Source of the DNA: Marixanthomonas spongiae
GTDB taxonomy: Bacteria > Bacteroidota > Bacteroidia > Flavobacteriales > Flavobacteriaceae
Assembly (NCBI RefSeq): GCF_003095375.1
Contig: NZ_QEHR01000005.1
Location: 62,001-126,000, forward strand
DNA: 64,000 bases
Direction of reading: 5' to 3'
A model generated the notes under the pieces. That model saw nothing but the letters and a program-made list of their open reading frames with translations. It was not told the DNA's origin and ran no database searches. Both the position numbers and the translations under genes were made by a program. Within the stretch, counting starts at the first letter, position 1. Each line of letters starts with the position of its first letter. This document shows, one piece after another, positions 1 to 8,526 of this stretch.

Positions 1-656
1 TTTCAAACAACATTTTAGCGACCAAAAACCTGATTGATTTTGTGCTTCAGTGTAAAAAAACACCGTTTATTGTCAACATTGGGACGTCCTCAATTTACGG
101 CCTAGAGGCGACATTCCCCGAAAATGTAGTCCCAAAACCCGCCTCGTGGTATGGCGTAACAAAATTGGCCGCCGAGCAATTGGTGTTGGCAAAATCCCGT
201 GAAGAAAAACTACAATCCACTTCATTACGATTGTATTCGGTCTATGGCCCAAGGGAACGTCCCGATAAGCTTTACACCCGTTTAATTGACTGTGGTTTGA
301 ACAACAAACCGTTTCCGTTGTACGATGGCAGCGAAAAACACCTGCGCAGTTTTACCTACGTACAAGATATTGTGGATGGGATTGTAAGTGTTATTGGGAA
401 AGAAGATATAGCAAATGGTGAAATTTTCAATCTGGGCACCGAAGAAGAAAGCACTACCGCAACCGGAATTGAAACTGTAGAAAACTTACTGAACACCAAG
501 ATAGAAATTTCGGCAAAACCTCCGCGTGCTGGCGATCAATCCCGTACCAAAGCAAATATAGATAAGGCAAGGAAATTATTGAATTATAATCCTACAACCA
601 ATTTGGAAGAAGGGTTGAAAGCGCAAATTGCTTGGTTTAGAACTAAATTCAATTAA
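1..656 (+). CDS. NAD-dependent sugar epimerase/dehydratase, 5'-truncated by window edge
   Basis: This is the C-terminal two thirds of an extended short-chain dehydrogenase that isomerises a nucleotide sugar, most like the UDP-glucose/UDP-glucuronate 4-epimerase group. The frame is open from base 3, and the residues before the GTG at 42 (NNILATKNLIDF) read like the conserved helix before the catalytic strand, so the true start lies outside the window and GTG 42 is not the start. Visible motifs are the TSSIYG strand-end, the catalytic YGVTK (Tyr-x3-Lys), SVYGPRERPD in the substrate region, and RSFTYVQDIVDG plus a FNLGTEE segment near the C-terminus. The exact sugar cannot be told. The product would feed polysaccharide or LPS synthesis in the cytoplasm. 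The next gene begins about 100 bases downstream on the same strand and looks unrelated. Confidence 0.88.
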   Translation, partial: SNNILATKNLIDFVLQCKKTPFIVNIGTSSIYGLEATFPENVVPKPASWYGVTKLAAEQLVLAKSREEKLQSTSLRLYSVYGPRERPDKLYTRLIDCGLNNKPFPLYDGSEKHLRSFTYVQDIVDGIVSVIGKEDIANGEIFNLGTEEESTTATGIETVENLLNTKIEISAKPPRAGDQSRTKANIDKARKLLNYNPTTNLEEGLKAQIAWFRTKFN

Positions 657-760
657 ATTATTACTCTTTTTTTCAATCGGCAGTTTTTATATATCATTTT
701 AAATGTTAACGGGTTTAACATTATTTTTATATTTTAGTCTTCTACCTTTAAATTTTAAAA

Positions 761-3700
761 ATGAAATTAAGAATATTATTATTTATTTCACTAATTTTTT
801 TTATAAAATTAAATGCCCAAATTGGTTTTGAGGATTATACTATCATTGATGAATCACATGCTGTGTGGGGAATTAAATCAATATACGTTATTGATTTAGA
901 TGGTGACGGTGACCTTGATCTAATTTTTGGTTCTTCTAATGTAGGTATTAACAAAATTGGTTGGTATGAGAATTTAGGAGAAGGCCAGTTTAGTGATTTA
1001 AAAATTATTGATAATGAAGCAGAAGATATAACAGATGTTTATGCTGATGATATTGACGGTGATGGAGATATAGATGTTTTATCTGCTTCTCAGGGTGACA
1101 ACAAAATCCGCTGGTATGAAAACTCCAATGGGGAAGGGGAGTTTGGAACTGAAAATATAATTAATATTGATGCATCAGAAGTACAGTCTATTCATGCTAG
1201 TGATATGGATGGCGATGGAGATTTAGATGTTATATCTGCATCAAGTTATCATAATATTTCTTGGTATGAAAATTTAGACGGAGAAGGTAACTTTAGTTCT
1301 GAAAAAGTTATTCATTCTATTCCTAGTAATTCTGTTTATTCAGGTGATATTGATGGTGATGGGGATATGGATGTAGTTTCTACTTCCTATCAAACAATAT
1401 CATGGTATGAGAATTTAGATAATCATGGTAATTTTGGATCTGAACAGGTCATAAATGAAAACCTTGAAGGTTTTGCTATAGAAATTTATTTGACTGATAT
1501 AAATAATGATGGAAATTTAGATGTAGTTTCAGCCTCTAAATCTGATAGAACTATAGCATGGTATGAAAATATTAATGGTCTTGGAGATTTTGGAGATCAA
1601 CAAATAATAAGTACTTCACAATTTGATACTGAATCTGTTCACACAAACGATATTGATGGTGATGGTGATATGGATGTAATCTCATCTTCTAGCTCTAATT
1701 TTAGTCGAATTTATTGGCATGAGAATGTAGATGGCTTAGGAAACTTTAGTACCTCAGACGAAATAGACACAAATAATTCAGGTCCTCAATTAGTTTTTAC
1801 TGGTGATATTGATAACGATGATGATATAGACATTGTATCAGCTGCCGTAGAAGGCAATGACATTATTTGGCTTCCTAATACAGATGGATTAGGAAGTTTT
1901 TCTACCCGGAAAAATATTCATTTATATACAAGAGATCCTAAAGGCATAGAAGCTAATGATTTAGATGCTGATGGAGATATAGATATTGTAGTAGTATCCA
2001 GTTATGATGATAAAGTTTCTTGGTTTGAAAGTATAGATGGTGAAGGCTCATTTAGCAGTCAATATATAATTAGTAATGAAATTGATGCCCCTATTCAGGT
2101 TCAATCTGTTGATATTGATAATGATAGTGATTTGGACCTTGTAGTGTCTTCTGAAAGAGGAAAGATTTATTGGATTGAGAATATTGATGGGCAAGCTAAT
2201 TTTGGCTCTGTAAACTACATAAGCAATTTTTCAGAATCTTTTGATATTGCTGATATTGATGGAGATGGAGATATAGATTTATTAACATCGGATCCTATAG
2301 GAAGAATATGGTGGATTGAAAATTTAGATGGTTTAGGTAGTTTTGGAGAACGTCAAGACATACCAGGTAATGGGCTTGGAGGAGTACATTCTGCAGATAT
2401 AGACAGTGATGGCGATATAGATTTTATTGCCTCTGGTAGAAACAACTCTAACGGCTTTGTTTATTGGTATGAAAATTTAGATGGTCAAGGTAATTTTGAT
2501 ACTGAAAAAATAATAGCAACTGAAAATAATTCTTTTTCTTCTAACTTTCCTGCAGATATAGACGGAGATGGTGATATAGATGTAATTGTAGGAAATTATG
2601 AAATTGCTTGGTATGAAAACCTAGATGGATTAGGTAATTTTGGCCCCAAAAATTACGTATCCTCTGCATTGACAGGTCCTTTTCCTATTATTGCAAAGGA
2701 TTTAGATAATGATGGTGATATTGATATTGTCTCAGCTTCATTTATTGATAATGAAATAGCGTGGTTTGAAAACACGAATGGATTAGGGGAGTTTCAATAT
2801 CAATATCCTCCAATATCTAACAATGTTGATCAAGTAGATTTTGTTTCTGCAGCAGATATTAATAATGATGGAAGAATAGATTTACTATCAGCCTCAAGAG
2901 GTGATGATAAGGTGGCATGGTATGAAAATTTAGGGAGTCTTGGAAATTCAATACATGGATATGTTAGGCTGGATAGTGATTTAAATGGTTGCGATAATAA
3001 GGACTTGCCAGTTTCAAATGCATTAATTATTACAAATAATGGAACAGAAGATTTTGCAACTTTTACTAATAGTAATGGAAATTATAATATAAATGTTAAT
3101 GAGGGTGTTTTTACAACTTCAATTTCTTCTTCATTACCAAATTATTTTATTTCAAACCCTTTAGTCCATACTTCTTCTTTTGTTGGATTGGGTAGTTCTG
3201 ATATTGCAGATTTCTGTGTAGAACCAGATCAAACGATAAATGATCTTACTATTTCACTATATTCACTTGATGGTGCTAGGCCAGGATTTAGTTCTCATTA
3301 TCAAATAACATATCAAAATAAAGGGACTACTATAATGAGCGGAAATATTGAAATCGAATTTGATAGTCCAAGTTTAGAATTTTTGAACTCAAGTATTCCA
3401 ATAAGTTCACAAACTGCTAATAGTCTAACTTTTAATTATTCAAATATAGAACCTTTTGAAATAAAAACTTTTGATATAGAATTTTCTGTAAATACTCCTC
3501 CTGTAGTTGAAATAGGAGATATTCTCTTTTTTTCAGCAACAATAAACCCATTAAATAACGATATTAATGAAGCAAATAATTTTTTTTCATATAATCAAAC
3601 CGTTATAGACTCTTTCGATCCCAATGATATACAAGTTCTAGAAGGAGAGGAAATTTACTTGGAAGAAGCAGATGATTATTTACACTATATTATTCGTTTT

Positions 3701-4285
3701 CAAAACACAGGAACAGCATCAGCAATTAATGTACGAGTAAAAAATGATTTGGACCCAAATTTAGATTGGAATACCATGCAATTGGAAAATGTTAGCCACG
3801 CTAACAGAGTTGAAATTGTTGATGGCAATCATGTGGAATTTATTTTTGATAATATTAATCTACCAGATGAAAATACAAACGAACCTGAATCACATGGATA
3901 TATTCAATATAAAATTAAACCTAAAAGTACTGTAGATGTTGGTGATTCAATATTGAATCAAGCTGATATTTATTTTGACTTTAATCCTCCCATTACAACA
4001 AATACAGTTAGCACTACTATAATTGAAAATTTAAGTGTTAGCGATAACTCTATGGAGAGCGTCTCTGTTTATCCTGTGCCATCAACAGGTTCAGTTTATG
4101 TTAATTCACATACAAAGATTGTCAAACTTCAAATTTATAATGAATTAGGACAATTAGTTATGGAAAAAGAAAATAATCAGGGGGTTAAAGAAATAGAAAT
4201 ACATAAGTTGACAAGCGGAGTATATACAATAAAATTAATAGATGAAAGCTACAATAAAACAATTAAAAAGTTGATTAAAAAATAA
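761..4285 (+). CDS. secreted FG-GAP/VCBS repeat protein with type IX sorting domain
   Basis: A 1174-residue exported protein. Residues 1-19 are a signal peptide (basic start, hydrophobic core, ending LNAQ). Residues about 40-735 hold 14 repeats of roughly 50 residues, each with a calcium-binding loop of the DxDxDGDxD type (for example DIDGDGDID) followed by a W-Y-E-N motif and a GxGxF turn; this pattern fits an FG-GAP/VCBS beta-propeller-like array. A carboxypeptidase-regulatory-like segment and a DUF11/DUF7619-like beta domain (FDPNDIQVLEGEE ... DIYFDFNPPI) follow. The last about 75 residues (VSVYPVPSTGSVYV ... GVYTIKLI) form a type A sorting domain of the type IX secretion system, so the protein should reach the cell surface or medium. 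The gene is visibly richer in A+T than its neighbours. Function is unknown; adhesion or surface binding is only a guess from the family. Confidence 0.9.
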   Translation: MKLRILLFISLIFFIKLNAQIGFEDYTIIDESHAVWGIKSIYVIDLDGDGDLDLIFGSSNVGINKIGWYENLGEGQFSDLKIIDNEAEDITDVYADDIDGDGDIDVLSASQGDNKIRWYENSNGEGEFGTENIINIDASEVQSIHASDMDGDGDLDVISASSYHNISWYENLDGEGNFSSEKVIHSIPSNSVYSGDIDGDGDMDVVSTSYQTISWYENLDNHGNFGSEQVINENLEGFAIEIYLTDINNDGNLDVVSASKSDRTIAWYENINGLGDFGDQQIISTSQFDTESVHTNDIDGDGDMDVISSSSSNFSRIYWHENVDGLGNFSTSDEIDTNNSGPQLVFTGDIDNDDDIDIVSAAVEGNDIIWLPNTDGLGSFSTRKNIHLYTRDPKGIEANDLDADGDIDIVVVSSYDDKVSWFESIDGEGSFSSQYIISNEIDAPIQVQSVDIDNDSDLDLVVSSERGKIYWIENIDGQANFGSVNYISNFSESFDIADIDGDGDIDLLTSDPIGRIWWIENLDGLGSFGERQDIPGNGLGGVHSADIDSDGDIDFIASGRNNSNGFVYWYENLDGQGNFDTEKIIATENNSFSSNFPADIDGDGDIDVIVGNYEIAWYENLDGLGNFGPKNYVSSALTGPFPIIAKDLDNDGDIDIVSASFIDNEIAWFENTNGLGEFQYQYPPISNNVDQVDFVSAADINNDGRIDLLSASRGDDKVAWYENLGSLGNSIHGYVRLDSDLNGCDNKDLPVSNALIITNNGTEDFATFTNSNGNYNINVNEGVFTTSISSSLPNYFISNPLVHTSSFVGLGSSDIADFCVEPDQTINDLTISLYSLDGARPGFSSHYQITYQNKGTTIMSGNIEIEFDSPSLEFLNSSIPISSQTANSLTFNYSNIEPFEIKTFDIEFSVNTPPVVEIGDILFFSATINPLNNDINEANNFFSYNQTVIDSFDPNDIQVLEGEEIYLEEADDYLHYIIRFQNTGTASAINVRVKNDLDPNLDWNTMQLENVSHANRVEIVDGNHVEFIFDNINLPDENTNEPESHGYIQYKIKPKSTVDVGDSILNQADIYFDFNPPITTNTVSTTIIENLSVSDNSMESVSVYPVPSTGSVYVNSHTKIVKLQIYNELGQLVMEKENNQGVKEIEIHKLTSGVYTIKLIDESYNKTIKKLIKK

Positions 4286-4298
4286 TCACTTTATTATC

Positions 4299-4826
4299 AT
4301 GGAAGATAACGAACACGAAAATCCGTTTAAATTTGAAGAGATGCCCATCTACAAAAAGGCCATGGAAATTTCCAAGCTGGCCGATAAGGTTGTCGAGCTG
4401 GTAAGAGATAAACAAACGGAACTCCCAGAAGGAGCAGAAGGCGAGATGATTCAAGATTATGGGCATTACATCCGGTTGAACGCCATGACCATACCTGCCA
4501 AGATCGCTGGGGCCGAAGGAGGTGACCTCTATGACCTGCGTATGGAAAATGCAGCCATCATCCGTAAGGCTGCCCGGGAAATAAAAGTGGACTGCACCGG
4601 CCTTAAAATGTGCGGGTTTAAAGACGAAGATTATTTAGAATTGTTGCGAAATGAAATCGACGAGTTCCGACCTTTGTTTGCCGAATGGGTAAAAAGCTTT
4701 GACCAATGGAACTACATCATTGACCGGTGGGGGCTTTTCAATCCGTCAGGCGTTAATTATGACGATGAAGATCCAGATGACGACATTCCCTTCAATCCAG
4801 ATGATTTTTTTGATGAAGATTTGTAG
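4299..4826 (+). CDS. conserved acidic protein of unknown function
   Basis: A 175-residue cytoplasmic protein with no signal peptide or membrane segment. The first 150 residues look all-helical (MPIYKKAMEISKLADKVVEL, then AKIAGAEGGDLYDLRMENAA), and the MPIYKKAMEI start loosely recalls four-helix-bundle proteins of the S23 type, though the middle does not match that family well. The C-terminal 25 residues are a very acidic tail (DDEDPDDDIPFNPDDFFDEDL). Its G+C is clearly higher than that of the FG-GAP gene that ends 13 bases upstream, so the two probably have separate histories even though they could share a transcript. I do not recognise a specific function. Confidence 0.75.
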   Translation: MEDNEHENPFKFEEMPIYKKAMEISKLADKVVELVRDKQTELPEGAEGEMIQDYGHYIRLNAMTIPAKIAGAEGGDLYDLRMENAAIIRKAAREIKVDCTGLKMCGFKDEDYLELLRNEIDEFRPLFAEWVKSFDQWNYIIDRWGLFNPSGVNYDDEDPDDDIPFNPDDFFDEDL

Positions 4827-4881
4827 TTGATTCTCTTTTCAATCTTTATACATATACAATAAAAACTATTAATTCAGTGTT

Positions 4882-4934
4882 CCTTCCCTTGACAGGGGAC
4901 GGTGCTATCAAGCGAAGCAAGGATGGCGGAAGGG
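4882..4934. repeat. intergenic imperfect inverted repeat, likely dispersed element
   Basis: Between the convergent acidic-protein gene and meaB lies a G+C-rich block bounded by CCTTCC (4882-4887) and GGAAGG (4928-4933), with an inner CCCTTGACAGGGG. It stands out from the AT-rich flanks. Its wording resembles short dispersed repeats I associate with intergenic DNA of Flavobacteriaceae; that comparison is from memory. It could fold and end transcription from both sides, but no T-run follows directly. Confidence 0.4.
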
Positions 4935-4981
4935 TTTTAGAGCGAAATAAAACTGGGAGCCTTTAACTTTTTCAAATTAAA

Positions 4982-6064
4982 TTATTTCTTCAACTTCAAT
5001 AAATAAGCCGCCGCCTCAAATGGCGAAGTTTTATTGGCTTCAATTAGCTTTAATTGAACCTCCAGCGCTTTTTTAACTTTCGGGTTGTTATAAAAATCTC
5101 TTTTTAAGGTGTTTTCAATGGTCTGTAACAACCAGAATTTATTTTGCTCCGTGCGCTTGTGTTGGAAGTATTGGTTCTTTTTTGTTTCAGAAATATACGC
5201 TTCAATCAATTTCCAAACATCATCAATCCCTTCATTTTCAAGTGCAGAACATGTGAGCGTTTTTGGGGTCCAGCCACTTTCTTTGGGCGGGTAGAGGTGA
5301 AGCGCTCTATTAAATTCATTTTTGGCCATTTTAGCAGCTTTTCGATTTTCGCCATCTGCTTTGTTAATGACAATGGCATCGGCCATTTCCATAATGCCAC
5401 GTTTAATGCCTTGCAGTTCGTCGCCGGCCCCGGCCAATTTCAGCAATAAAAAGAAATCGGTCATGGAATGTACTGCGGTTTCGCTTTGGCCCACGCCTAC
5501 GGTTTCAATAACAATAATGTTGTAACCGGCAGCTTCGCATAGAATAATAGCCTCACGGGTTTTTTGTGCCACACCGCCCAACGAATCACCACTGGCGGAA
5601 GGCCTGATGAACGCATTGGGGTCTTTAACCAATTCTTCCATTCGGGTTTTGTCGCCCAAAATGCTGCCCTTGCTCAACGAACTGCTGGGATCTACGGTAA
5701 GGACAGCTACTTTATTTTCTTTGGAAGTCAATAGTTTTCCAAAACTTTCAATAAACGTACTTTTTCCAACACCGGGTACGCCGGTAACCCCAATGCGGAT
5801 GGATTTATTGGCGTGCGGCAAACAGGCTTCTATAATTTCCCGTCCTTCTTGTTGGTGTTTTTCAGCAGTACTTTCTATTCGGGTTAAAGCGCGGCTTAAT
5901 TGTGTTTTGTTCCCCGCAAGTAAGCCTTCGGTAATTTGTTGGGTGGAAGGTGTTTTACTTCGGTTTTTTTTCAAGCGTTCTGCGGCCAACGGGTTTAATC
6001 GCGTAGGTTGATCGATTCCTTTTTTTTCTGAAAGTGCCTTGTTATGTTCTTGCTTTTCTGCCAT
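4982..6064 (-). CDS. meaB: methylmalonyl-CoA mutase-associated GTPase MeaB
   Basis: A G3E-family P-loop GTPase (360 residues, normal for the family plus a longer N-terminus) that gates adenosylcobalamin loading and protects methylmalonyl-CoA mutase in the cytoplasm. The Walker A motif GVPGVGKST is at residues 95-103, the switch region VDPSSSLSKGSILGDKTRM at about 124-142, the ETVGVGQSE motif at 187-195 and the NKAD base-recognition motif at 234-237. The first 45 residues are basic and probably a family-specific extension. The mutase subunits lie about 55 kb away in this window on the same strand, so partner and chaperone are not in one operon here. ATG 6064 is the start chosen. Confidence 0.95.
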   Translation of the reverse strand: MAEKQEHNKALSEKKGIDQPTRLNPLAAERLKKNRSKTPSTQQITEGLLAGNKTQLSRALTRIESTAEKHQQEGREIIEACLPHANKSIRIGVTGVPGVGKSTFIESFGKLLTSKENKVAVLTVDPSSSLSKGSILGDKTRMEELVKDPNAFIRPSASGDSLGGVAQKTREAIILCEAAGYNIIVIETVGVGQSETAVHSMTDFFLLLKLAGAGDELQGIKRGIMEMADAIVINKADGENRKAAKMAKNEFNRALHLYPPKESGWTPKTLTCSALENEGIDDVWKLIEAYISETKKNQYFQHKRTEQNKFWLLQTIENTLKRDFYNNPKVKKALEVQLKLIEANKTSPFEAAAYLLKLKK

Positions 6065-6153
6065 TGCTGAAATTTATGACAATTTTATGAATATCGGTTT
6101 TAAAAAGCCATGAAACCATAGTATATTGAATATTATTAAATAAAAAAACAAAA

Positions 6154-6585
6154 ATGGAAATAATGTACAAGGCTGTTTCGATAGCCAAAGGAGCAAGAAA
6201 AGGACATGTTAAAACCGAAGACGGACCAATAGACCTTAATCTGTCAGTGCCTAAATCAATGGGCGGTGACGGTGGTGACGGTACCAACCCAGAACAATTG
6301 TTTGGATGTGCTTACGCAGCTTGCTTTGGTAGTGCCATAGAGGCCATAGCTGAAAAAAAAGGTGTTGAGTTGGATACCGAAGAAATAAATGTCACTGCGA
6401 CCATTGGCATAGGTAAAACCGAAAAAGGCAATCTGCAATTAAAAGCGACATTGGATTGCTATATTCCCGGAGTAGATGTGGAAACGGGGGAAGACTTGGT
6501 CAACGAGGCACACGTAATCTGTCCGTTTTCTAGGGCCACGCGAGACAATATTACAGTAACGCTCAACTTAATGCTGGATGAGTAA
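6154..6585 (+). CDS. ohr: organic hydroperoxide resistance protein Ohr (OsmC family)
   Basis: A 143-residue thiol peroxidase of the Ohr/OsmC family that reduces organic hydroperoxides in the cytoplasm. The peroxidatic cysteine is in YAACF (Cys57) and the resolving cysteine in VICPFSRATR (Cys123), spaced as in the family; the early GGDGGDGTNPEQLF segment is also typical. Two ATGs lie close together (6154 and 6163); the first gives MEIMYKAV, the second MYKAV, and either would give a normal protein. It is transcribed divergently from meaB and ends at a strong hairpin at 6641-6670. No ohrR-type regulator gene is next to it. Confidence 0.93.
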   Translation: MEIMYKAVSIAKGARKGHVKTEDGPIDLNLSVPKSMGGDGGDGTNPEQLFGCAYAACFGSAIEAIAEKKGVELDTEEINVTATIGIGKTEKGNLQLKATLDCYIPGVDVETGEDLVNEAHVICPFSRATRDNITVTLNLMLDE

Positions 6586-6634
6586 TTGTACGTTTTAGAT
6601 TACTTTACACTTATAAAACGAGCATTAAATATAT

Positions 6635-6670
6635 AAAAAATCCCTTTTCGCATTGAAAAGGGATTTTTTT
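6635..6670. terminator. bidirectional rho-independent terminator
   Basis: A perfect 9-bp stem, TCCCTTTTC (6641-6649) and GAAAAGGGA (6655-6663), with a 5-base loop is followed by seven T on the plus strand and preceded by a run of A, which gives a T-run on the minus strand. It sits between the convergent ohr and DUF2383 genes and should stop transcription from both. Confidence 0.9.
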
Positions 6671-6685
6671 ATAATGTTTCGATAA

Positions 6686-7249
6686 TTACATGGCTTTCAA
6701 CGGGATAATCCTTCCCGTGTCTTCATCACCGTCCTTTGAGTTGTTTTTTTTTGAGTCTTTATCGTGTTCTTTCTCTTCAACTGCTTGTTGAGGTTCTGGC
6801 TCAAAATGGGTTTCTTTATGCTGTTCAGATTGTTTGATGTACCACTGCAATTTTTGTTTTTGTTTTTCCAACAGGCTTAAAATGTCGTCGGGTAATTCCT
6901 TACGTTCCAATAGTTCGTCATAGCGCTTAATATTGTTAAGGTCCCTTGCGATGCACTGATTTAAAATCACGGTTGCATTGAATTTCTCCAAAGCTTCTTT
7001 AATTTCATGCCACGTACGGTCTATGTTCCCTTTTTCTGAATCTTCCTTTAACGGTTCGATTCCGCGTGAATGCAGCTCATTTGAAATATCATGGCTCATC
7101 CGGTTGCGTTCGGTGGCCATATAATTCAAAAACCGTTTTAAATGCGTGGCATTGGCATCCTGGGCTGCGTTATAGTAGAGCTTTTCGGCTTCAAAACTGG
7201 CAACCAGCAAACGGTTCAGCTTATTAAAATCGGCGTATTTCTTCTTCAT
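6686..7249 (-). CDS. PA2169-type four-helix-bundle protein (DUF2383-like)
   Basis: A 187-residue cytoplasmic protein. Residues 1-140 look like the ferritin-like four-helix bundle of the DUF2383/PA2169 group (FNKLNRLLVASFEAEKLYYNAA, then a helix with FLNYMATERNRM), ending in DDILSLLEKQKQKLQWYI. The last 45 residues are a low-complexity charged tail rich in E, D and K, probably disordered. No function is established for the family; stress association has been suggested for relatives. It is transcribed away from the sigma-factor operon, sharing a 106-base region that carries a perfect inverted repeat. Confidence 0.7.
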   Translation of the reverse strand: MKKKYADFNKLNRLLVASFEAEKLYYNAAQDANATHLKRFLNYMATERNRMSHDISNELHSRGIEPLKEDSEKGNIDRTWHEIKEALEKFNATVILNQCIARDLNNIKRYDELLERKELPDDILSLLEKQKQKLQWYIKQSEQHKETHFEPEPQQAVEEKEHDKDSKKNNSKDGDEDTGRIIPLKAM

Positions 7250-7294
7250 AATGAGTGATTTAATACCAAATCTACCATTAAATTTCTATTCCCG

Positions 7295-7321
7295 AGCTTA
7301 AATTTATATTTAATTTAAGCT
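7295..7321. promoter_or_regulatory. perfect inverted repeat in a divergent promoter region
   Basis: AGCTTAAATT (7295-7304) is repeated exactly in inverse at 7312-7321 around a 7-base AT loop. It lies between the divergent DUF2383 gene and the ECF sigma operon, 35 bases before the sigma start and next to a -7-like sequence around 7331-7340. The position suits an operator for one or both genes, but a cruciform or weak terminator is also possible. Confidence 0.45.
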
Positions 7322-7355
7322 AAAATATGTTAAGATTTGCAACACATTCATAAAA

Positions 7356-7943
7356 GTGTCGTCTTTTAACCGAACAGCAACCAAAAAACCATCTAACTTG
7401 TCCACATCCTTACTTGTTGAGCAGTGCAAACAGTACAACCGCAAAGCGCAGTTGGCGCTGTACAACAAATATTGCGATGGTATGTTTATCGTGGCTCAAC
7501 GGTATATGCGGGACACGGCAGCAGCCGAAGATGCCATGCAAGAAGCGTTTATCAAGGCGTTTCAAAAACTCGAGCAGTTTAAAGGGGACGTCACCTTTGG
7601 TGCTTGGTTAAAACGCATCGTGATCAACACCTGCTTGGATGCCATTAAGGCAAGAAAGATGGAATTGCAACCCTTGCACGACGAAACCTTGCATATTGTA
7701 GATGACGATGACGCATGGAACGTGCCGGATAAAACAACAATAAAGGAGGTAAACGCGGCCATTGAAAAATTAAACGAAAACCATCGGCTTGTGGTGAAAC
7801 TATATTTACTGGAAGGTTATGACCATCAGGAGATTTCAGAAATACTGAATATTTCGGAAAGCGCATCACGGACCAATTTGCACCGTGGAAAAATACAATT
7901 GAAAAAACAACTAAAACAGTTACAAAATGGCACAGGATATTAG
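7356..7943 (+). CDS. ECF RNA polymerase sigma factor
   Basis: A 195-residue group 4 sigma factor. Region 2 spans about residues 25-95 (LYNKYCDGMFIVAQRYMRDTA, then DAMQEAFIKAFQKLEQF, GAWLKRIVINTCLD) and region 4 about 130-185 (LNENHRLVVKLYLLEGYDHQ, EISEILNISESASRTNLHRG), joined by an acidic linker. GTG 7356 is used because it keeps the N-terminal helix; a TTG at 7398 is the other option. The 3' end overlaps the next gene by 17 bases, which suggests translational coupling to its anti-sigma factor. A palindrome lies just upstream of the start. Confidence 0.92.
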   Translation: MSSFNRTATKKPSNLSTSLLVEQCKQYNRKAQLALYNKYCDGMFIVAQRYMRDTAAAEDAMQEAFIKAFQKLEQFKGDVTFGAWLKRIVINTCLDAIKARKMELQPLHDETLHIVDDDDAWNVPDKTTIKEVNAAIEKLNENHRLVVKLYLLEGYDHQEISEILNISESASRTNLHRGKIQLKKQLKQLQNGTGY

Positions 7944-8526
7944 AACTATGTTTAAAGACAGGAAAGAGGCGGCCATAAAACCCCCAAAAGGACATAAGGC
8001 CCGGTTTGAAGAAAAACTCGATGCAGCATTTGGGGCGCCAAAACCTTTAAGAGCTAATAATGCACGTTTTGTTTGGCTTAAAGTTGCCGCCGTTGCTATC
8101 GTTTTGGTCTCAGTTGGGTTTTTTGGGTACCAACAGCTCTCAAGCGAAGAACCCGTTAACGTTGTCGAAGTGCCCAAGCAACATCCCGAATCCAGCGGTA
8201 CCATGGCAACGATTACCCTTGGCGACCTCTCGCCGGAACTTAAAAAGATAGAAAACTATTACCAGAGCGGCATCAATGTGCAATTGGCCTCCCTTAAAAT
8301 AAAAGACGAAAATAAAGAATTGATCGATGGCTATATGCAACAATTAAACGAACTGGACAAAGAGTATAAACGCCTCACGGTAGATTTAAATGAAGCAGGT
8401 CCCACCGAGGCAACCATCACCGCATTGATCGATAATTTGCAATTACGTTTGGAATTGCTGTTCAAACTTAAAAACAAATTAAAAGAACTAAAAAACCAAG
8501 AAAATGAAACTACACGTATTATTTAA
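7927..8526 (+). CDS. membrane protein, probable anti-sigma factor
   Basis: A 199-residue protein with a short cytoplasmic N-terminus (about 47 residues, including GHKARFEEKLDAAFG), one membrane segment at about residues 49-67 (LKVAAVAIVLVSVGFFGY) and a helical periplasmic part rich in coiled-coil-like heptads. No zinc-binding HxxxCxxC motif is seen. The role is inferred from position: it overlaps the ECF sigma gene by 17 bases and the following exported-protein gene by 23 bases, and it has the layout of single-pass anti-sigma factors. The C-terminal part could sense an envelope signal. Sequence alone does not prove the function. Confidence 0.65.
   Translation: MAQDIRTMFKDRKEAAIKPPKGHKARFEEKLDAAFGAPKPLRANNARFVWLKVAAVAIVLVSVGFFGYQQLSSEEPVNVVEVPKQHPESSGTMATITLGDLSPELKKIENYYQSGINVQLASLKIKDENKELIDGYMQQLNELDKEYKRLTVDLNEAGPTEATITALIDNLQLRLELLFKLKNKLKELKNQENETTRII

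Noticed and set aside
900-2960. DNA tandem repeat or CRISPR-like array
   Set aside because: The repeating pattern is a coding consequence of 14 FG-GAP protein repeats, with varied spacing and codons.
4275-4466. Minus-strand frame opposite the acidic gene
   Set aside because: It is a shadow frame of a well-formed plus-strand gene and has no recognisable family.
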